A stretch of 64,000 nt of DNA from Chrysoperla carnea (Eukaryota; Arthropoda; Insecta; Neuroptera; Chrysopidae): assembly GCF_905475395.1 (NCBI RefSeq), contig NC_058341.1:76195597-76259596 (forward strand), in the 5' to 3' direction. The notes under the pieces were generated by a model that was given only the letters and a program-made list of their open reading frames with translations, was not told the origin of the DNA and searched no databases. The position numbers were made by a program, and so were the translations under genes. Each line of letters begins with the position of its first letter. Position 1 is the stretch's first letter. Shown here one piece after another: positions 1 to 12,557 of the stretch.

Positions 1-981
1 TTTTTTTCAGAAATTTTATCATTTTTATTTTATATTCGCAAGAGGAGACATCCGTGCATATCCAAATTTGGTAGGTTTGTAGTCAATGTTAAGAACTACT
101 CCTCGTATTTGGGGGGGGGGGGTTCGTCCCTTCCCTTCCCAGTTATATATATATGTATACATACATATGGTAAAACTGTTCATTTGACTGCAACTTGAAA
201 AATATTTGATTGATTTTAATGAAACTAATATCAATAGTAGGTTTTATTACTTACAACTTTCGGTTAAATTTTTAGCGAAATCCGTTAAATATGTCGGCCA
301 AAATTTCCAATTCAGTGAATTGTTTAAAATGGCTGCCATTTTATGCCATTTTGTCCTACGAGGTTAAATTTTTTTTAAATTGTAGCATTTTTTATTATCT
401 TTCGATTTTATAATAAGTGGCTTACCCGTAAAATGACTCCTTGATCCATATTATTGCGAAAAATGGAAAATTTAACCCTTTCTGGAAATAATTGTTTGGG
501 GGGTGTATGGACTGGCTTTGGGGGGGTGTTTTTGCTTTGGCTTCAGAAAACTATTTTTAAAAGAGGTCTATATGGTTTAAAGCAAAATTTTTAAGTTTTA
601 ACCCCCGCGCTGTTAGGGGGAAGGGGTGTATGGAATAAATGTATCTTAAAAGATTTTCAAAAGAGGTCAAAATAGTTTAAAATGCTAAAGTAATCCAAAA
701 CTTTAGATGTTTTTATTAATATGAGGAGTAGTTCTTAACATTGACTACAAACCTGCCAAATTTGGATATGCACGGATGTCTCCTCTTGCGAATATAAAAT
801 AAAAATGATAAAATTTCTGAATAAAATGCCATTTTTGACGCCATTTTGTCGGTTAGACATGTTGCACCATTCCGCGAAAGTAAAAAATTTCAAAAAATAC
901 TTATTTTGATGTGAAAAGAAAAACCCCAAAGTTTCGCTGCTCGAACTTTTAATCCATACACAAGGCGTAATTTCACTCTAC
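1..981 (-). mobile_element. TIR element, family D copy 1 (left end cut by window edge)
   Basis: The right end reads inward from 981 as GTAGAGTGAAATTACGCC and is followed by TA. Sequence at about 724-824 is repeated in inverse at 1-103, so this is a long-TIR element whose left terminus lies outside the window. The interior contains short G-rich stretches (GGGGGGTGT, CCCCCGCGCTG). The same terminus and interior reappear in opposite orientation at 63374-64000. No coding capacity seen; a 12-G run at 111-122 is included. Confidence 0.75.
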
Positions 982-983
982 TA

Positions 984-1580
984 TATAGTTTAAATATTTA
1001 TTCCAACCATTTCAATTTGAATATAATTTAAATTATGGAACTAACACCACAAATATTTTTAATAAAATCTTAGAAACTTGTATTTAATATTTATTAAAAT
1101 AGTTAATAATATAAACAATTATTAAAACAATTTTTGACAAATTCAAAGTATGTTTCTGTAACTATTTAATTTAAATATCACCAAAATACAAAGTGTTTAA
1201 AAAAAATCATTAAAACACTCACATATTCTCAGACATTAGGTTGGTTATATAATATATTAAGCTAGTTATCATATTACATCACTGTTATCAAGACTGGCAT
1301 ATCAAAAAACAAATCAAAATAATTTAAACCACCCAAATTTGGCAAATAATTCCATGAATGATACTTCACATATTCAATTTAACCAGTTGAGTAAATTCTA
1401 CTCATTAATTATCATTGATAGCTACCCACAAATCAAGTAATTTGAGTAACAAAATCTTGTTTTATATTACTGTTGAATTGATCGATTTTAATTCAGGAAT
1501 TAATAAACAGGATCGTCATTAATTTGTTGAGACTTTCATAAAATAGTTGATAAAAAATTACCACCAAGTAATTTATCTCT
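984..1580. other. AT-rich stretch, nothing recognised
   Basis: No gene, repeat arm or motif recognised on either strand; only AT-rich sequence with short A and T runs. Confidence 0.5.
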
Positions 1581-1584
1581 CATA

Positions 1585-2556
1585 ATTGCAATTATACCCG
1601 GAAATCATAGAGAGGCCAACCTTGAAAAAAACAAATTACCTTTTTAAAGCACACAGTTTAATTAAAATTCTATACACATATTTGAACTCACCATTTGGTA
1701 ATTTGAACTTCCCCTCATGTTACAACCAAAAAAAAATATATTGCTTTTTTATATTCACCGATAGATGACTCTATGCGCATATTTTTATTTTTATTTTGTC
1801 TCATCATAGGCGTGCATTTAATTATTTATTTATTTCTATAGTATTTCATTGAGAAATAACGTCCCTGAAAAGTCAAGCAATAAAATTGATTATATTTTTT
1901 CTTTAAATCAATACTATCACATCTAAAAAAAATTTTTTTTTTTAAAACTATGTTCTGTATAAATTAAGTAAACGAATAATTGTTTTTACTGTACCTGACA
2001 AAAATAATTTATATAAAAAATATATTACCATTTTCCTTTTTTATAAATTAGAGGTAAGAAAAAATAATAGTTTTATATTTATTATAGAATTTATCTATTT
2101 AGTTTTGTTATATAACTAAATTATATAATTTTGATTAAGAATAAAATTGTTTATTATTACCTACACCAGAAAAACTATTTTCAGATCATTCACATTTTGC
2201 ATTCATTATTTTTTAGCTTAAATAATATTATCAAATTTATTGCTTGAATTTTTAGGTACGTTATTACACAATTAATTATTATAGAAAAAAAATAAATAAT
2301 TAAATGCACGCCTATGATAAGACAAAATAAAAATATTTTGTTCAGAGAGTCATCTATCAGTGAATATAAAAATCCAATATATTTTTTGGTTGTAACATAA
2401 GGAGAAGTTCAAAATACCAAATGGTGAGTTCAAATATGTGTATAAAATTAGAGTTCTATATGTATCTGTATTCTTCGCTACTAGGCTTTAAAACACACTT
2501 GAAGTTCCCAAGGTTTGCCTCTCTAAAATAACCCGGATATAGCTAATTACATTCCC
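1585..2556. repeat. Fold-back element, arms about 240 bp
   Basis: 1589-1830 pairs with 2290-2550: for example GGCGTGCATTTAATTATTTA at 1809 against its complement at about 2293, and the ACCAAATGGTGAGTTCAAAT block against 1683-1703. The outer ends (CCGG at about 1599 and 2535) are less similar. The middle (1830-2290) is AT-rich with no coding potential. Non-autonomous; superfamily unknown. Confidence 0.75.
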
Positions 2557-2905
2557 GTACTCGGGGCATCCGTGAACAATAATAACTTTATTGTTTCATA
2601 ATTAAAGTAACTGCGCATGAACGCCGCATTCCAAAGCCCTTTGCAAAACTATTGCGGGTCCATTGCTGTTCGATTTTTTTTAGCTCGATTTTCTTTTGTT
2701 AATTCATATATTTTCGAGATACTATTGGTATCAATCGATGGCGCCTCTTGGAAAATACAAGAGTGCGTTGTCAAAATTTCGATACTATGAATATTATCGA
2801 ATAATCAATAAACACAGGACAATTTGAAAATAGAGAACGCAGTTACGCAGACGTCATTGCAGTCTGCCGGCGACTGAGAAGTCAATAAAATGTATTAAGC
2901 GGGGA
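2557..2905. other. Unassigned stretch
   Basis: No repeat partner, gene or motif recognised. Confidence 0.4.
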
Positions 2906-3396
2906 GCCCGTGACAGTAAAATTGCACTTACACGGATTTCGAAATTTTGCATATGAGTCAATGCTTTTTAACGATAAATAGAATATGGACTAGGTGTGTC
3001 AGGGTTTATCCTGGCAGAAATAATTTTTATATTTTTAATAATTACAAGACCATTTTATTGCAAATTTTATCCATTTTCAGGAAAATTTGGTGTGACTCTT
3101 ATCGTGGCAGAAAGGCCTGTGACGCCAATTTTTAATATATAAAGCCAATCGAATTTTAGCCTTAATGCGGACTTGTAATGTAATGTTTTTTTTTAAATTT
3201 CTTCGTTCTACTTTCAAAATATCTCGGTGTGACAGGTCAAAAATTGACTAAAATATCTGTCACACCAGTAAAAAATAAAAACCTAGTCCATACAGCTAGG
3301 GCACACCTAGTCCATATTGTACCTATCGTTAAATAGTATTGATTCATATGCAAAATTTCGAAATCAGTGTAAGTGCAGTTTTACTGTCACGGGCTG
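2906..3396. repeat. Inverted-repeat element with CCCGTGACAG ends
   Basis: Arms 2906-2998 and 3307-3396 end in CCCGTGACAGTAAAATTGCA and its near complement. The interior repeats a CACACCTAGTCCATA motif. About 490 bp, non-coding MITE-like. A family A copy begins immediately after it. Confidence 0.75.
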
Positions 3397-3404
3397 CAGA
3401 GCTA

Positions 3405-3946
3405 TATTGTTATACCATGCATATATGTAATATGCAAAGTATACTAAGTTTAGTCCCAAGTTTGTAACGCTTAAAAATATTGATGCTATGAACAAAATTT
3501 TGGTATAGGTGTTCATAAAATCACCTAAATAGTCCATTTCCGGTTGTCCGTCCGTCCGTCTGTGGGCACGATAACACAACACGAAAAAAGATATCAAGCT
3601 GAAATTTTTACAGCGTACTCAAGACGTAAAAAGTGAGGTCGAGTTCGTAAATGAGCAACATAGGTCAATTGGGTCTTGATCTATGGGTCCGTAGGACCCA
3701 TCTTGTAAGCCGTTAGAGATAAATAAAAAATTGTAAAAAATGTTCCTTGTCAAAAAATAGACAGTTTTTGTTTGAAACACTTTTCGTAAACATCACTGTT
3801 TACCCGTGAGAGCGCAAATTAGACGTAAATTGTATAGTATGTATTATATAAATTGTATATGTATGTGCAATGTGATCAACACAATTTATGCATGGTATTT
3901 TAACAATTAACTGAGTCAAAATTGTTTGTTTTCACTTGTTTTATAA
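3405..3946 (+). repeat. Family A interspersed repeat, copy 1
   Basis: Starts near TATACCATGCATATATG and runs through a GTCC-rich tract, the near-palindromic core TGGGTCCGTAGGACCCATCT, the CATCACTGTTTACCCGTGAG block and a TCAGTCAA-type tail. The same order of blocks recurs about ten times in the window in both directions. On the reverse strand, the segment 3415-3520 opens the recurrent frame MNTYTKILFIASIFLSVTNL, a hydrophobic stretch. Confidence 0.8.
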
Positions 3947-4740
3947 TTGACTTTCACATTTTATTAAATCAGCGTGAATGATTTGCTGTGACACTTGTTA
4001 ACGTCGATCCAGCAGAGAGTTTTGATGACCACATTGTCAAGGATATGCAATTATTGTTTTTTATTGATCTCTTCGTTAATATTGATATAATCAATATTTT
4101 CATTATGCACTTTTGTATAGTTGAAGACGCGCAATTCATATCACATTATTAATGCATTGAATCTAGATGTAATTCCTGAATCAAAATTAGCCAATTCTAC
4201 AATATTTTGTAAAGGTAAATCAATTTAAAGATAAATAATAATAATTTTTACAATTTTTTATACTTAGAAGTAAATATTTACAAGTTTTAAATAAATTTAC
4301 GTGACCTTTAATGTTTTCTTTGTTTACTTATTATTAATTTCGAATTAAGTATATTCAGTTTTGTTGTTTTGTATTGTAAAAATTATGCAAAAAATTGAAT
4401 TTTTCTTGATATTTATTTTAAGATTGAGCGCTTACATTTCTCTTATATTCAATTGTTTTTTATTTATATTTTAAAAATAATTCAATTCAATTTAAGATAA
4501 AAAATTCTACTAAAACAATTTACTGTTAAAACGCACGTAGAAAACATGTTACTTTTTTACGTTAGCTTGATCACAGCCTAAATAGGAAAATTCAAATATT
4601 GTAATTTTTTCCCAGAGCCTCAAGGTTAACGAAAAATACAAACTTTGTTTCCTGATTCGTTTGTTGAATTATGCCTGCGTTCCTTTATTAAATCAGAATG
4701 CTATTGTACTGATCGTCAGTTGATTGGGTATTTTATTGTT
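3947..4740. other. AT-rich stretch, nothing recognised
   Basis: No gene or repeat partner recognised. Confidence 0.4.
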
Positions 4741-4744
4741 CAAT

Positions 4745-5160
4745 TAACTTTTTCAGTATACTTCACCAGTATACCATAAGCGTTTTACATCAGTATACTG
4801 GTCAATAGTAACGACGTCATGAATCCGACGCCATATTGTGCTGGTGAGAACTGTGTAACAGATATCTATTAAGTCGGGCATGTATGAATTAGAGTGTGTG
4901 TAATAATAATAAACTAATAATTTTATTAAATTGTGTTTCAACAACAACGCGACATATTACTGTCATAGCTCTAACACTTTCATTCTTTCGAAATAGACTA
5001 CAGTTAAAATAAAATTTGGCGCTGGCCAGTGTATTTCGGAACGAATTATCAGTATGGCGTCGCTTTATAACGTTATTACTAATGGCCAGTATAACGATTA
5101 ATCAGTATGGCGTCGATTCTTAACGTCATTACTAATAGCCAGTAAACATATTTATTTCAG
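4745..5160. repeat. Inverted repeat with a 53-bp direct duplication
   Basis: ATCAGTATGGCGTCG occurs twice in direct orientation (about 5049 and 5101, each followed by a TTATTACTAATGGCCAGTA-like segment). Its complement is in the left arm at about 4776-4845 (CGACGCCATATTG). A small fold-back element with one arm duplicated; non-coding. Confidence 0.65.
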
Positions 5161-5604
5161 AAAACGCCCAAATTTTGCTTCTTGTTTTAATAATGGAATT
5201 CAAGATGTATAAAAAGAAGTCGCACTATAAATAAGTAAAAAATTGAATATTTATTATTTAGTATAGCTTTCTAAAATATCAATATATAAGAGATAGATAG
5301 ACTCTGAATTAATGATCTAGTTTACATCGAATTCATAATATTATAAATCTATATTCTATTTTTCTGAAATTTACAGCTTAAAAATCATACCATGTCAAAA
5401 TGAACGGAAGATAAAAGAACAAATGAATTTTCAAAAATGTGTAAAATGTTCATGTGATTGCATATTCGACTTAGAGACACTGACACAAAATTTCATGTGA
5501 TTTACAACAAATATGGTGAAATTATTGAGTAGAATTATTAATTATTATAGGGCGCACTGATGGCTATACCTGTAGTCGAAGAAAGAAAGCAATGAACTGT
5601 CAAT

Positions 5605-6105
5605 CTTGTGAGCAGTAAGACAGATCGGAATGCCATTTTTTGCATTCGATTCGTAAAGGCGTCTACAAACTTTATGAACAAAAGTGATAACGGAGAAATG
5701 AAAAACTGGAAACTAAATATCGATGGAAATGAATCTAATTTTGTTATTTGGGGTGCAGAATTCGAACATCATAAGGAAAATGGACCCCGAGGTATTTAGT
5801 TCCCACGGCGGGTAGTATTCACCTCGTCTCTTGGAATTTTACGCGAATATGTAACATATTTCCTTCTTAGAGGTTCCCCTTTCGCCCGACCTAGGCAGCA
5901 GGTACCTCCGAGGCCATTTTAGTAGTGATATTCGTGTTCAGTGGAGGTGGATACTGCCCGCCCTGGGCACCAGGTACCTCGGATATTTAGTTTCCAGTTT
6001 TTCATTTCTCTTTCATCATTTCTGTTCACAAAGTTTGTATACGTCCTTACAAATCGAATACTTAAAACCGCTTCCCGATCCGTCTTATTGCTAGCAAAAT
6101 CGACA
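5605..6105. repeat. Fold-back element with GC-rich loop
   Basis: 5612-5740 pairs with 5975-6100 (GACAGATCGGAA against TTCCCGATCCGTC, and AACTGGAAACTAAATATC against its complement). The loop contains two related GC-rich stretches, each with CAGGTACCTC (about 5899 and 5969). Short frames across it are artefacts of the arms. Confidence 0.7.
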
Positions 6106-6875
6106 GTTGACCCGTTTTTATTAGTGCTTTATTTCTTTGTCTACTGTAACAAATTTATTAATCGGATCAGGCTCAGATGACCAGCGCTGCAAGCGCTATT
6201 TTTTGTAATTTTATGAAAGTGTCTCCAAGACTACGAATGAAAAGATTACTTTAAAATTTATTTTATTACTAAAGACTAGACAAATATTTTATAAACTATT
6301 AATTTTCATTAAATGAACAGATAAGAAATATTTATAAAGTATCAATTTTCACTACTCTGCTTGTAAATATTCATAATAAGATTATTTCAATTTAGTTACG
6401 TAAAAGAAAGAATTGAGGAAGCCCCAATTTATATTTTTTTTAAAACACACATTATTAAGTGTTCAAATAATAAAAATTAATAGCGATTTATCAACCAAAA
6501 AGATTGAAAATATAAAGGCTGTTTTACATTATTATAAATATTTTTACGGCATTTTAAATAACTTGTGCACTAGCCTTTTTAAATTTGAAAAAAATACTCA
6601 AAAGCTCAGAAAAATAAGTAAATTTTAAAAAAAATTATGAGTAGGTAAATGTTCTAAAAAATTTTTTACCAATTTTTCAATTGTCCTTTCCCCTACTAAA
6701 ACAGTAAACTATTTTTTCCTACAATAATTTATAGTTGAAAAACTGAAGAAAACTAGTAGAATGTTTTTAAATAAAGTTAATGTTATTCTAGGAATACGAC
6801 GTGCAAATTTTACGATGAAAGGTTACAGCATGTCAACAGGTATTTGGTTATAAAATTTTTATTTTCTCTTCTCCA

Positions 6876-8968
6876 TATGTCGCAGCCAACTAGCTTAATT
6901 AGCTCTTGAATTAACAGTCTAGCATTTTTACTAAACTAGTAACCTGAATATATTCAGCCATTCAATAAAGCAGCTAGGCAGATGACTTGGACCAATAACG
7001 TTTAACTACTTGCCTAGACTATAGTCATTTTAATTTAGTTCCACTTCCTGCCGAATGTGGCTGAAACCCACACACTGTCAATACACACTTTGATTGCGTT
7101 TACGAAAAAAAAAAGGACAATGGAATGGAAGAGTGTAGTGACAAGAAATTAGAACTAAGTATGATATTATTAAAAACTTGTTGTCACGGCAAGAGCTGCA
7201 GTACTCGCATACAAATTATGCCGACGAAATTGTAGAAAATCTAATTACTTCAAGAGAGGGTCTGTGCAAGTCAGCCACCTTTTGATGGGCAGGGATTCAA
7301 AAAATTTAGTTGTAAGCCTGCTCCGAATCAGTGTCGCTATAATAAATGTGCTTGTTTTAAAAAGTTTTTTGCTGATTCAATTTCCATGAAGTTTGTCTTG
7401 CGTTTACAAATAATTTTATAATTGCTTACATAGGCCAATAACCGGGTATTTTTTTCTGCAATTTACTGCAGAAATTTATTTCGCCTTGGAACAAATTTAA
7501 GGGTATCCTCTGAGTGTTAATTCAAATTCACGCGAATGCAGGCGCGTAAGCTTCAGCCGCCATTTTGGAAAACACGTTTTATCAAATATCTCGTGAACCG
7601 GACATCGTACAACAAAAATGGTGGGGATCATTTTCATACAGAATAACATTTTCTAAAACTTTTATTCGAAATTTTTTCTGTATAATGCATATGTTTTTAT
7701 TTATACCGCTCCAAATTTTTCTTAATATGGTTATTGCTAAATATATAGTTAAAGGTTCACGGTATATTAAAAATGGTGATCAGCAAATTTGTAGAACATA
7801 TATATTCCAATATAAGCATGTTATTGGGTATGCTTTTATTGGATATTTTTGTCTGCAATTTGCTGCATTTGACGCAGGAGTGTGAGCTTCAGCCGCCATC
7901 TTGGACAACACGTTTTTTTACCTAATGTCTCGTGAACCGGGCATCACACAACAAAAATGGTAAGGATCATTTTCATAGAGAATAATATTTTCTTAAAATT
8001 TTATTGGAAATTTTTTTCTGTAAAATTCAAGGGGTTTTATTTATACCGCTCCAAATTTTTCTTAATATGGTTATTACTAAATATATAGTTAACGGTTCAT
8101 GGTACATGAAAAATGGTATTAACACATTTTTAGAACATATACTTTCCAATAAATTTTGTTAGAAACTTTTTGTCGTAACATTCGTAGTTTAAGAGCTATA
8201 GGCCATTAGCCAGATATTTTTTTTCTACAATTTACTGCAAAAATATCAGGTTATTGGCCTATAGCTCTTAAACTACGAATATTACGGCAAAAAGTTTTGG
8301 ATGAAATTTATTGGAAATTATATGTTCTTCAAATTTGCTTATCATCATTTGTAATATACCGTGAACCGTTAACTATATATTTAGCAATAACCATATTAAT
8401 AAAAGTTTGGAGCCGTATAAATACAAACCTATGCAATATACAGAAAAAAAATCGAATAAGTTATAGAAAATGTTATTCTGTATGAAAATGATCCCCACCA
8501 TTTTTGTTGTACGATGTCCGGTTCACGAAATATTTGATAAAACGTGTTTTCCAAGATGGCGGCTGAAGCGCACGCCCCTGCGTCCCGCCAATTTGGATTA
8601 ACACTCGGAGAATACCCCTAAATATGTTCCAATACGAAAAAAATTTCTACAGTAAATTGCATGATGAAACTACTTTTTTTGCTCTGGCTATTGGGGTATA
8701 CATGTGTACTTTGCTATTGATTTATGCCATTTGATCTCATGATTACCAAAAAACAATATGTTCATTTTAAATTATGTAAATAAAAAACTTCTAATGTCGG
8801 ATATTTAATGTTGTTTTGTAAAATGGTCACCCTTTTGTATGAATGGTCAAAGCGTCAGCCAGCCAATTCATTAAATGTTAAATTAGACGCTATGGCTGAA
8901 TATCATTCAGGCCGTTAGTTGATTAATAGCGCTGTTTAAGCTAGTTAACTGCGACACATTTTGTTAAT
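6876..8968. repeat. Nested fold-backs (outer arms about 100 bp, inner arms about 370 bp)
   Basis: Outer arms 6876-6975 and 8870-8968 share TGTCGCAG and CCTGAATATATTCAGCC-like sequence in inverse. The inner element, 7437-8672, has a left arm in two direct copies (7540-7810 and 7880-8140, both with TTCAGCCGCCAT then GTGAACCGG) and one inverted right arm (8310-8630). A central stem pairs about 8156-8212 with 8243-8300 (TAAGAGCTATAGGCC). Non-coding. Confidence 0.7.
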
Positions 8969-8969
8969 T

Positions 8970-9635
8970 TAAGGTTTACCATTCATCGCTTTGAAGTCAT
9001 ATTCGATAAAAATTCTTGTTGAATTAATTTACTAAACTTCATTATTAAATCTGGGGGAAAGAATACGTTTTTCGAACTCCGTGATTATCTCAGAACGCTG
9101 CATATTAGACCGCAAGCGAACTTTTCATGTATAAATTTAGTTCAATTAACAGTTTAACGAAGAGTTTATCACATAACACAACACTTCGATGTTGTGAGAA
9201 ATGAAATATAATTGAATGCTCTTAGTACCTCGTTGAACACAAGAATGGTGCATTTGTTCAAGCAATTCACACCGTACTATGAAATCAGCTGGCAACCACA
9301 TCGCGGTCATGTCAAATGCAACTCCATATTCTTGACGGTAACCCTTTATCGTCGAATCTGCATGCTATTTCTCAAAATAACAAATATATATGTTATGTGT
9401 ATTACCGTTCATATTTTCAAAAAAAAAGAAAAAAGAAATGTTTTAATTAATAGTAGTAGTTGAAAATGGACAAATTACGGCCACGTAGCCTAATTTATAT
9501 GAATAGTTTATAACTGCAATTTATATGTTAGTAAAATCACTATTACTTCAAATAATCTCGTGTCAAGGTGGATCAATAAGAAATTTTTTTATATTCGCTA
9601 CTACAACAACCGCAAGTATTTTGATAATATGATAT
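8970..9635. other. Unassigned stretch
   Basis: Nothing recognised apart from AT-rich sequence. Confidence 0.4.
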
Positions 9636-9639
9636 ACTG

Positions 9640-10200
9640 TCCCGCATAAAAAGTGATACACTTAAAAAATTTACAAAAAACAGGTATACCTTCGCGAAAA
9701 ATGATTGAATCTGAATGGAATCTATATAGCTTGTACTTTATAGTTTTTGGATCAATATCTCAAACAAATTGTTATCATTCCTTAATATTTTATGCGCCGG
9801 GCAGAAAAGCTGAAAAAAAATTATACAGAATGTTCGATTTACATTTAGGCATATAAATATCACGAGTATGACAGAGTACATGCGTTAAGCAATGCATCTA
9901 AGTAACAGGTATTATAGGTGTTATATGAAATTGCAAAAGTGACTTGTATCGTGGCTTGTAGTTCATCTATTCAACTAAGAAACTCCCATTCTACAAGCGT
10001 CTTACAACTATCTCAACGCATATCGAAGCTTCAACACATGTATATAATACCTGTCACTTAGATGCATTGCTCAACGCATGTATTCTGTCATGCTCGTAAT
10101 ATTTATATGCCTAGATGTAAATCGAACATTCTGTATATGAATTTTAAAAACGTGAACAGGGTGCTGAAGTATTTATACAACAAATTGAGTATGTCCAATC
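9640..10200. repeat. Older repeat interrupted by the 9822-10137 insertion
   Basis: Flanks 9677-9815 and 10138-10195 together match 46228-46432, which runs straight through without an insert (shared blocks GATTGAATCTGAATG-like, ATTTTTGAATCAATATCTCA, GTGCTGAAGTATTTATACAA). The two copies define a filled and an unfilled site. Confidence 0.75.
9822..10137. mobile_element. MITE with TIRs TATACAGAATGTTCG
   Basis: 316 bp with terminal inverted repeats of about 85 bp; the ends read TATACAGAATGTTCGATTTA and its complement. The related sequence at 46228-46432 lacks it. The TA at each end suggests a TA target duplication as in Tc1/mariner elements. No coding capacity. Confidence 0.8.
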
Positions 10201-12550
10201 GAAAGCTTGTTTATTTCTGTTTAAAATGCGATTATATTTATCTTTATTAAAGTTTCTAAGTACTAAGAGTTATTCGCCGACAAAAAAAATAAACCTTTTT
10301 CTCTTTAAACTGTATCTATCAAATTATAAACCACAGAAATAAACCTGAACTCCGTGAACTCTTTGTAATAAACTTTTGATCATTGTTTGTAAATTTTGTT
10401 GTTGATAAATTGATTTTATAGATTTAATGTTTTTTTGAAGCAATTTTGATTTGACAGTGAATACCTTAACCAAGGGATATCGTACGAGGTTGAATAGAAG
10501 CGAGTTTTAAATAGAAATGAACAAATTTCAAATATTTTATTGAAATTTTTATAAAAAATATTTAAGGACCCCGTGCACCCGTTCATAAACAATTGGAAAA
10601 TTTTCTCCACAACTTGAACCCTCGTCGCAAAGCGATAAATTTTAGCTTTTGTTTCAAAAACATAAAGTTTTCTTTCGAATGAATTCAGATGTATTTCTAT
10701 AAGATCATTATTTGAGGAGATACGACAGTTTAAAGTAAAAAGTATATATTTTCTTTGTAGACGAATAAACTTTAATAAAGATCGATATAAGCACAATTTA
10801 AAGAGAAATAAACAATCTTTTGATTGCACTTACACAATTTGTATAAATACTGGGCAATAAAAACGTTTGAGATATTGATTTATTCGAGAAAATAAAAAAA
10901 AAAGGCAGTATACAGTGTGTTTGAAAATACATTTGGATTGCCACATTCATGAATATGTAATGATTCAATATTATCAATAGAATAGTAATGATTCAATATT
11001 ATCAATTAATAATTATATTTGACCTTTTAGTAGCTCCAACCTATTAAATCATATAAAATATAATACCTTTAAAATAAAAAAAAATCAATGGTTTCATGCT
11101 GGATGTCTTTAAAACTATTCTCATGTTCTCACTTCTTACTTGCTGTAGATAGCGCCGGTAACGGCAATAAAAATATATGTATTTTACTTGATCGATTTTC
11201 AATTTTTTGATCCTCTAGTATAAAGATTTTACAAATAATTATATATTGTAAAAGATAATAGTGATTTTATATTATCGAAAAAAAAAATTTTACCTACCGG
11301 AATAAAACGATACCTGATTTTGTTTCATATTCAGAAAGTTGGATTTCCTGACGTGTGTGATAAAACGGCCGAGGCGAAGCCGAAGCTTTTTTATTACACA
11401 CGCTAGAGTGTCCAACATTCTGGCCGTTGATTGTATACTATTTTTCTGTATCCCCTAGTCGAAAATACGGTCTAATAATCGTTTAAATAACGATGAAAGT
11501 TTGTATAGTAAACTCTATACAAATTAATTTACAACAACAACAAAATATCACGTTTGCTATGATAACAATGTTACAATGGATTGTAACATTATAATGGTAG
11601 GAATGCTAGTGACACTAATTTTCGAACGATTTGATCAAGGTTGAGAAACATTTAATCGATTGTACTGACCCAATACATGAGTAAGCTATTGGTCCTTCAA
11701 GCTGTATACGTTTCAGGGCCCTAACGTCGCAAAAAAAAATGTTGAATGTACAATTTGACCAAAGGCAAAACTTACTTTTAACGATTAATTAAAGTCAAAA
11801 CAATGTAAGTCTTCCATTCGAAAAATGTTGTAAAATGTGTCTTCCCAGACATTGCAAAAATAATTTTAAAATGTACAAATTGATTAAGATTGAGCTTTTG
11901 TTAGTAGATAGTTGGCGTAGTAAGTAAACGAAAAATCGTCTTCCATTAAATTACAGTTTCAAACATCAAGTCATATACGTTCAGCATGACCGGCTTGGAA
12001 GACCAATAGCTTACTCATGTATTGGGTCAGTACTATGAATAGAAGAAAATCACCCATTTGCATGTAAAAATCTCCTACCGCTTTTGGAAAATTTTCACCC
12101 TAATACGGTAAAATAAGGAATGAAAAATTATTAAATTATTAATTAAATTTAGTTTCCAGATTATGTCAATAAAGTGTTACTATGCTACAGAGTCACAAAA
12201 ATCAGAGCACGCTTTAACTTCATTAGCTTTAGCAAGCCACAAAAGATATTTCTGGAGTCAAATGTGTCCAGAAAGTTAGTACTTTTGGCTAGCAAAAAAA
12301 ATTTGCATTTTTACGTAGAATCAGTCCTTTCTATACAAAGAATCGCCTAAATAAAAAATCAAATTTTTATCAAAAATATTTCAGATAGGTTCATTTTTTT
12401 TTTCGATTCGAGAGTATACAATAGAAATTGATTAAAAAATAATTTTTTAATAGTTTTAATCAGACCTAGAAACAATTAAGACTATTTATAGTATTTTATA
12501 ATTAGTATTAATTAGTTTTGAAACATTATTTTGTAAAAAAAAAGAAACAG
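10200..12550. other. Mostly unassigned region downstream of Rab39
   Basis: Contains a direct duplication of GTAATGATTCAATATTATCAA (about 10957 and 10985), a small hairpin around 11354-11402 (TGTGTGATAAAA against TTTTATTACACAC-like) and the inverted repeat at 11655-12035. A 137-codon reverse-strand frame at 10416-10829 is open but resembles no family I know. No host gene is supported. Confidence 0.45.
11655..12035. repeat. Family F inverted repeat (ACCCAATACATGAGTAAGC ends)
   Basis: The 30-bp end CTGACCCAATACATGAGTAA at 11664 is repeated in inverse at 12000-12031. The interior from about 11700 to 11930 (ATGTACAATTTGACC, TTGAGCTTTTGTTAG) is shared with 22700-22990. On the reverse strand of the arms the same short frame (AYSCIGS) is readable as in the CXC-bearing copy at 22.7 kb. 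Confidence 0.7.
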
Positions 12551-12557
12551 TATGTGT

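Noticed and set aside
7565..7885. 106-codon open frame
   Set aside because: Falls wholly in a fold-back arm; the duplicated arm does not keep the frame.
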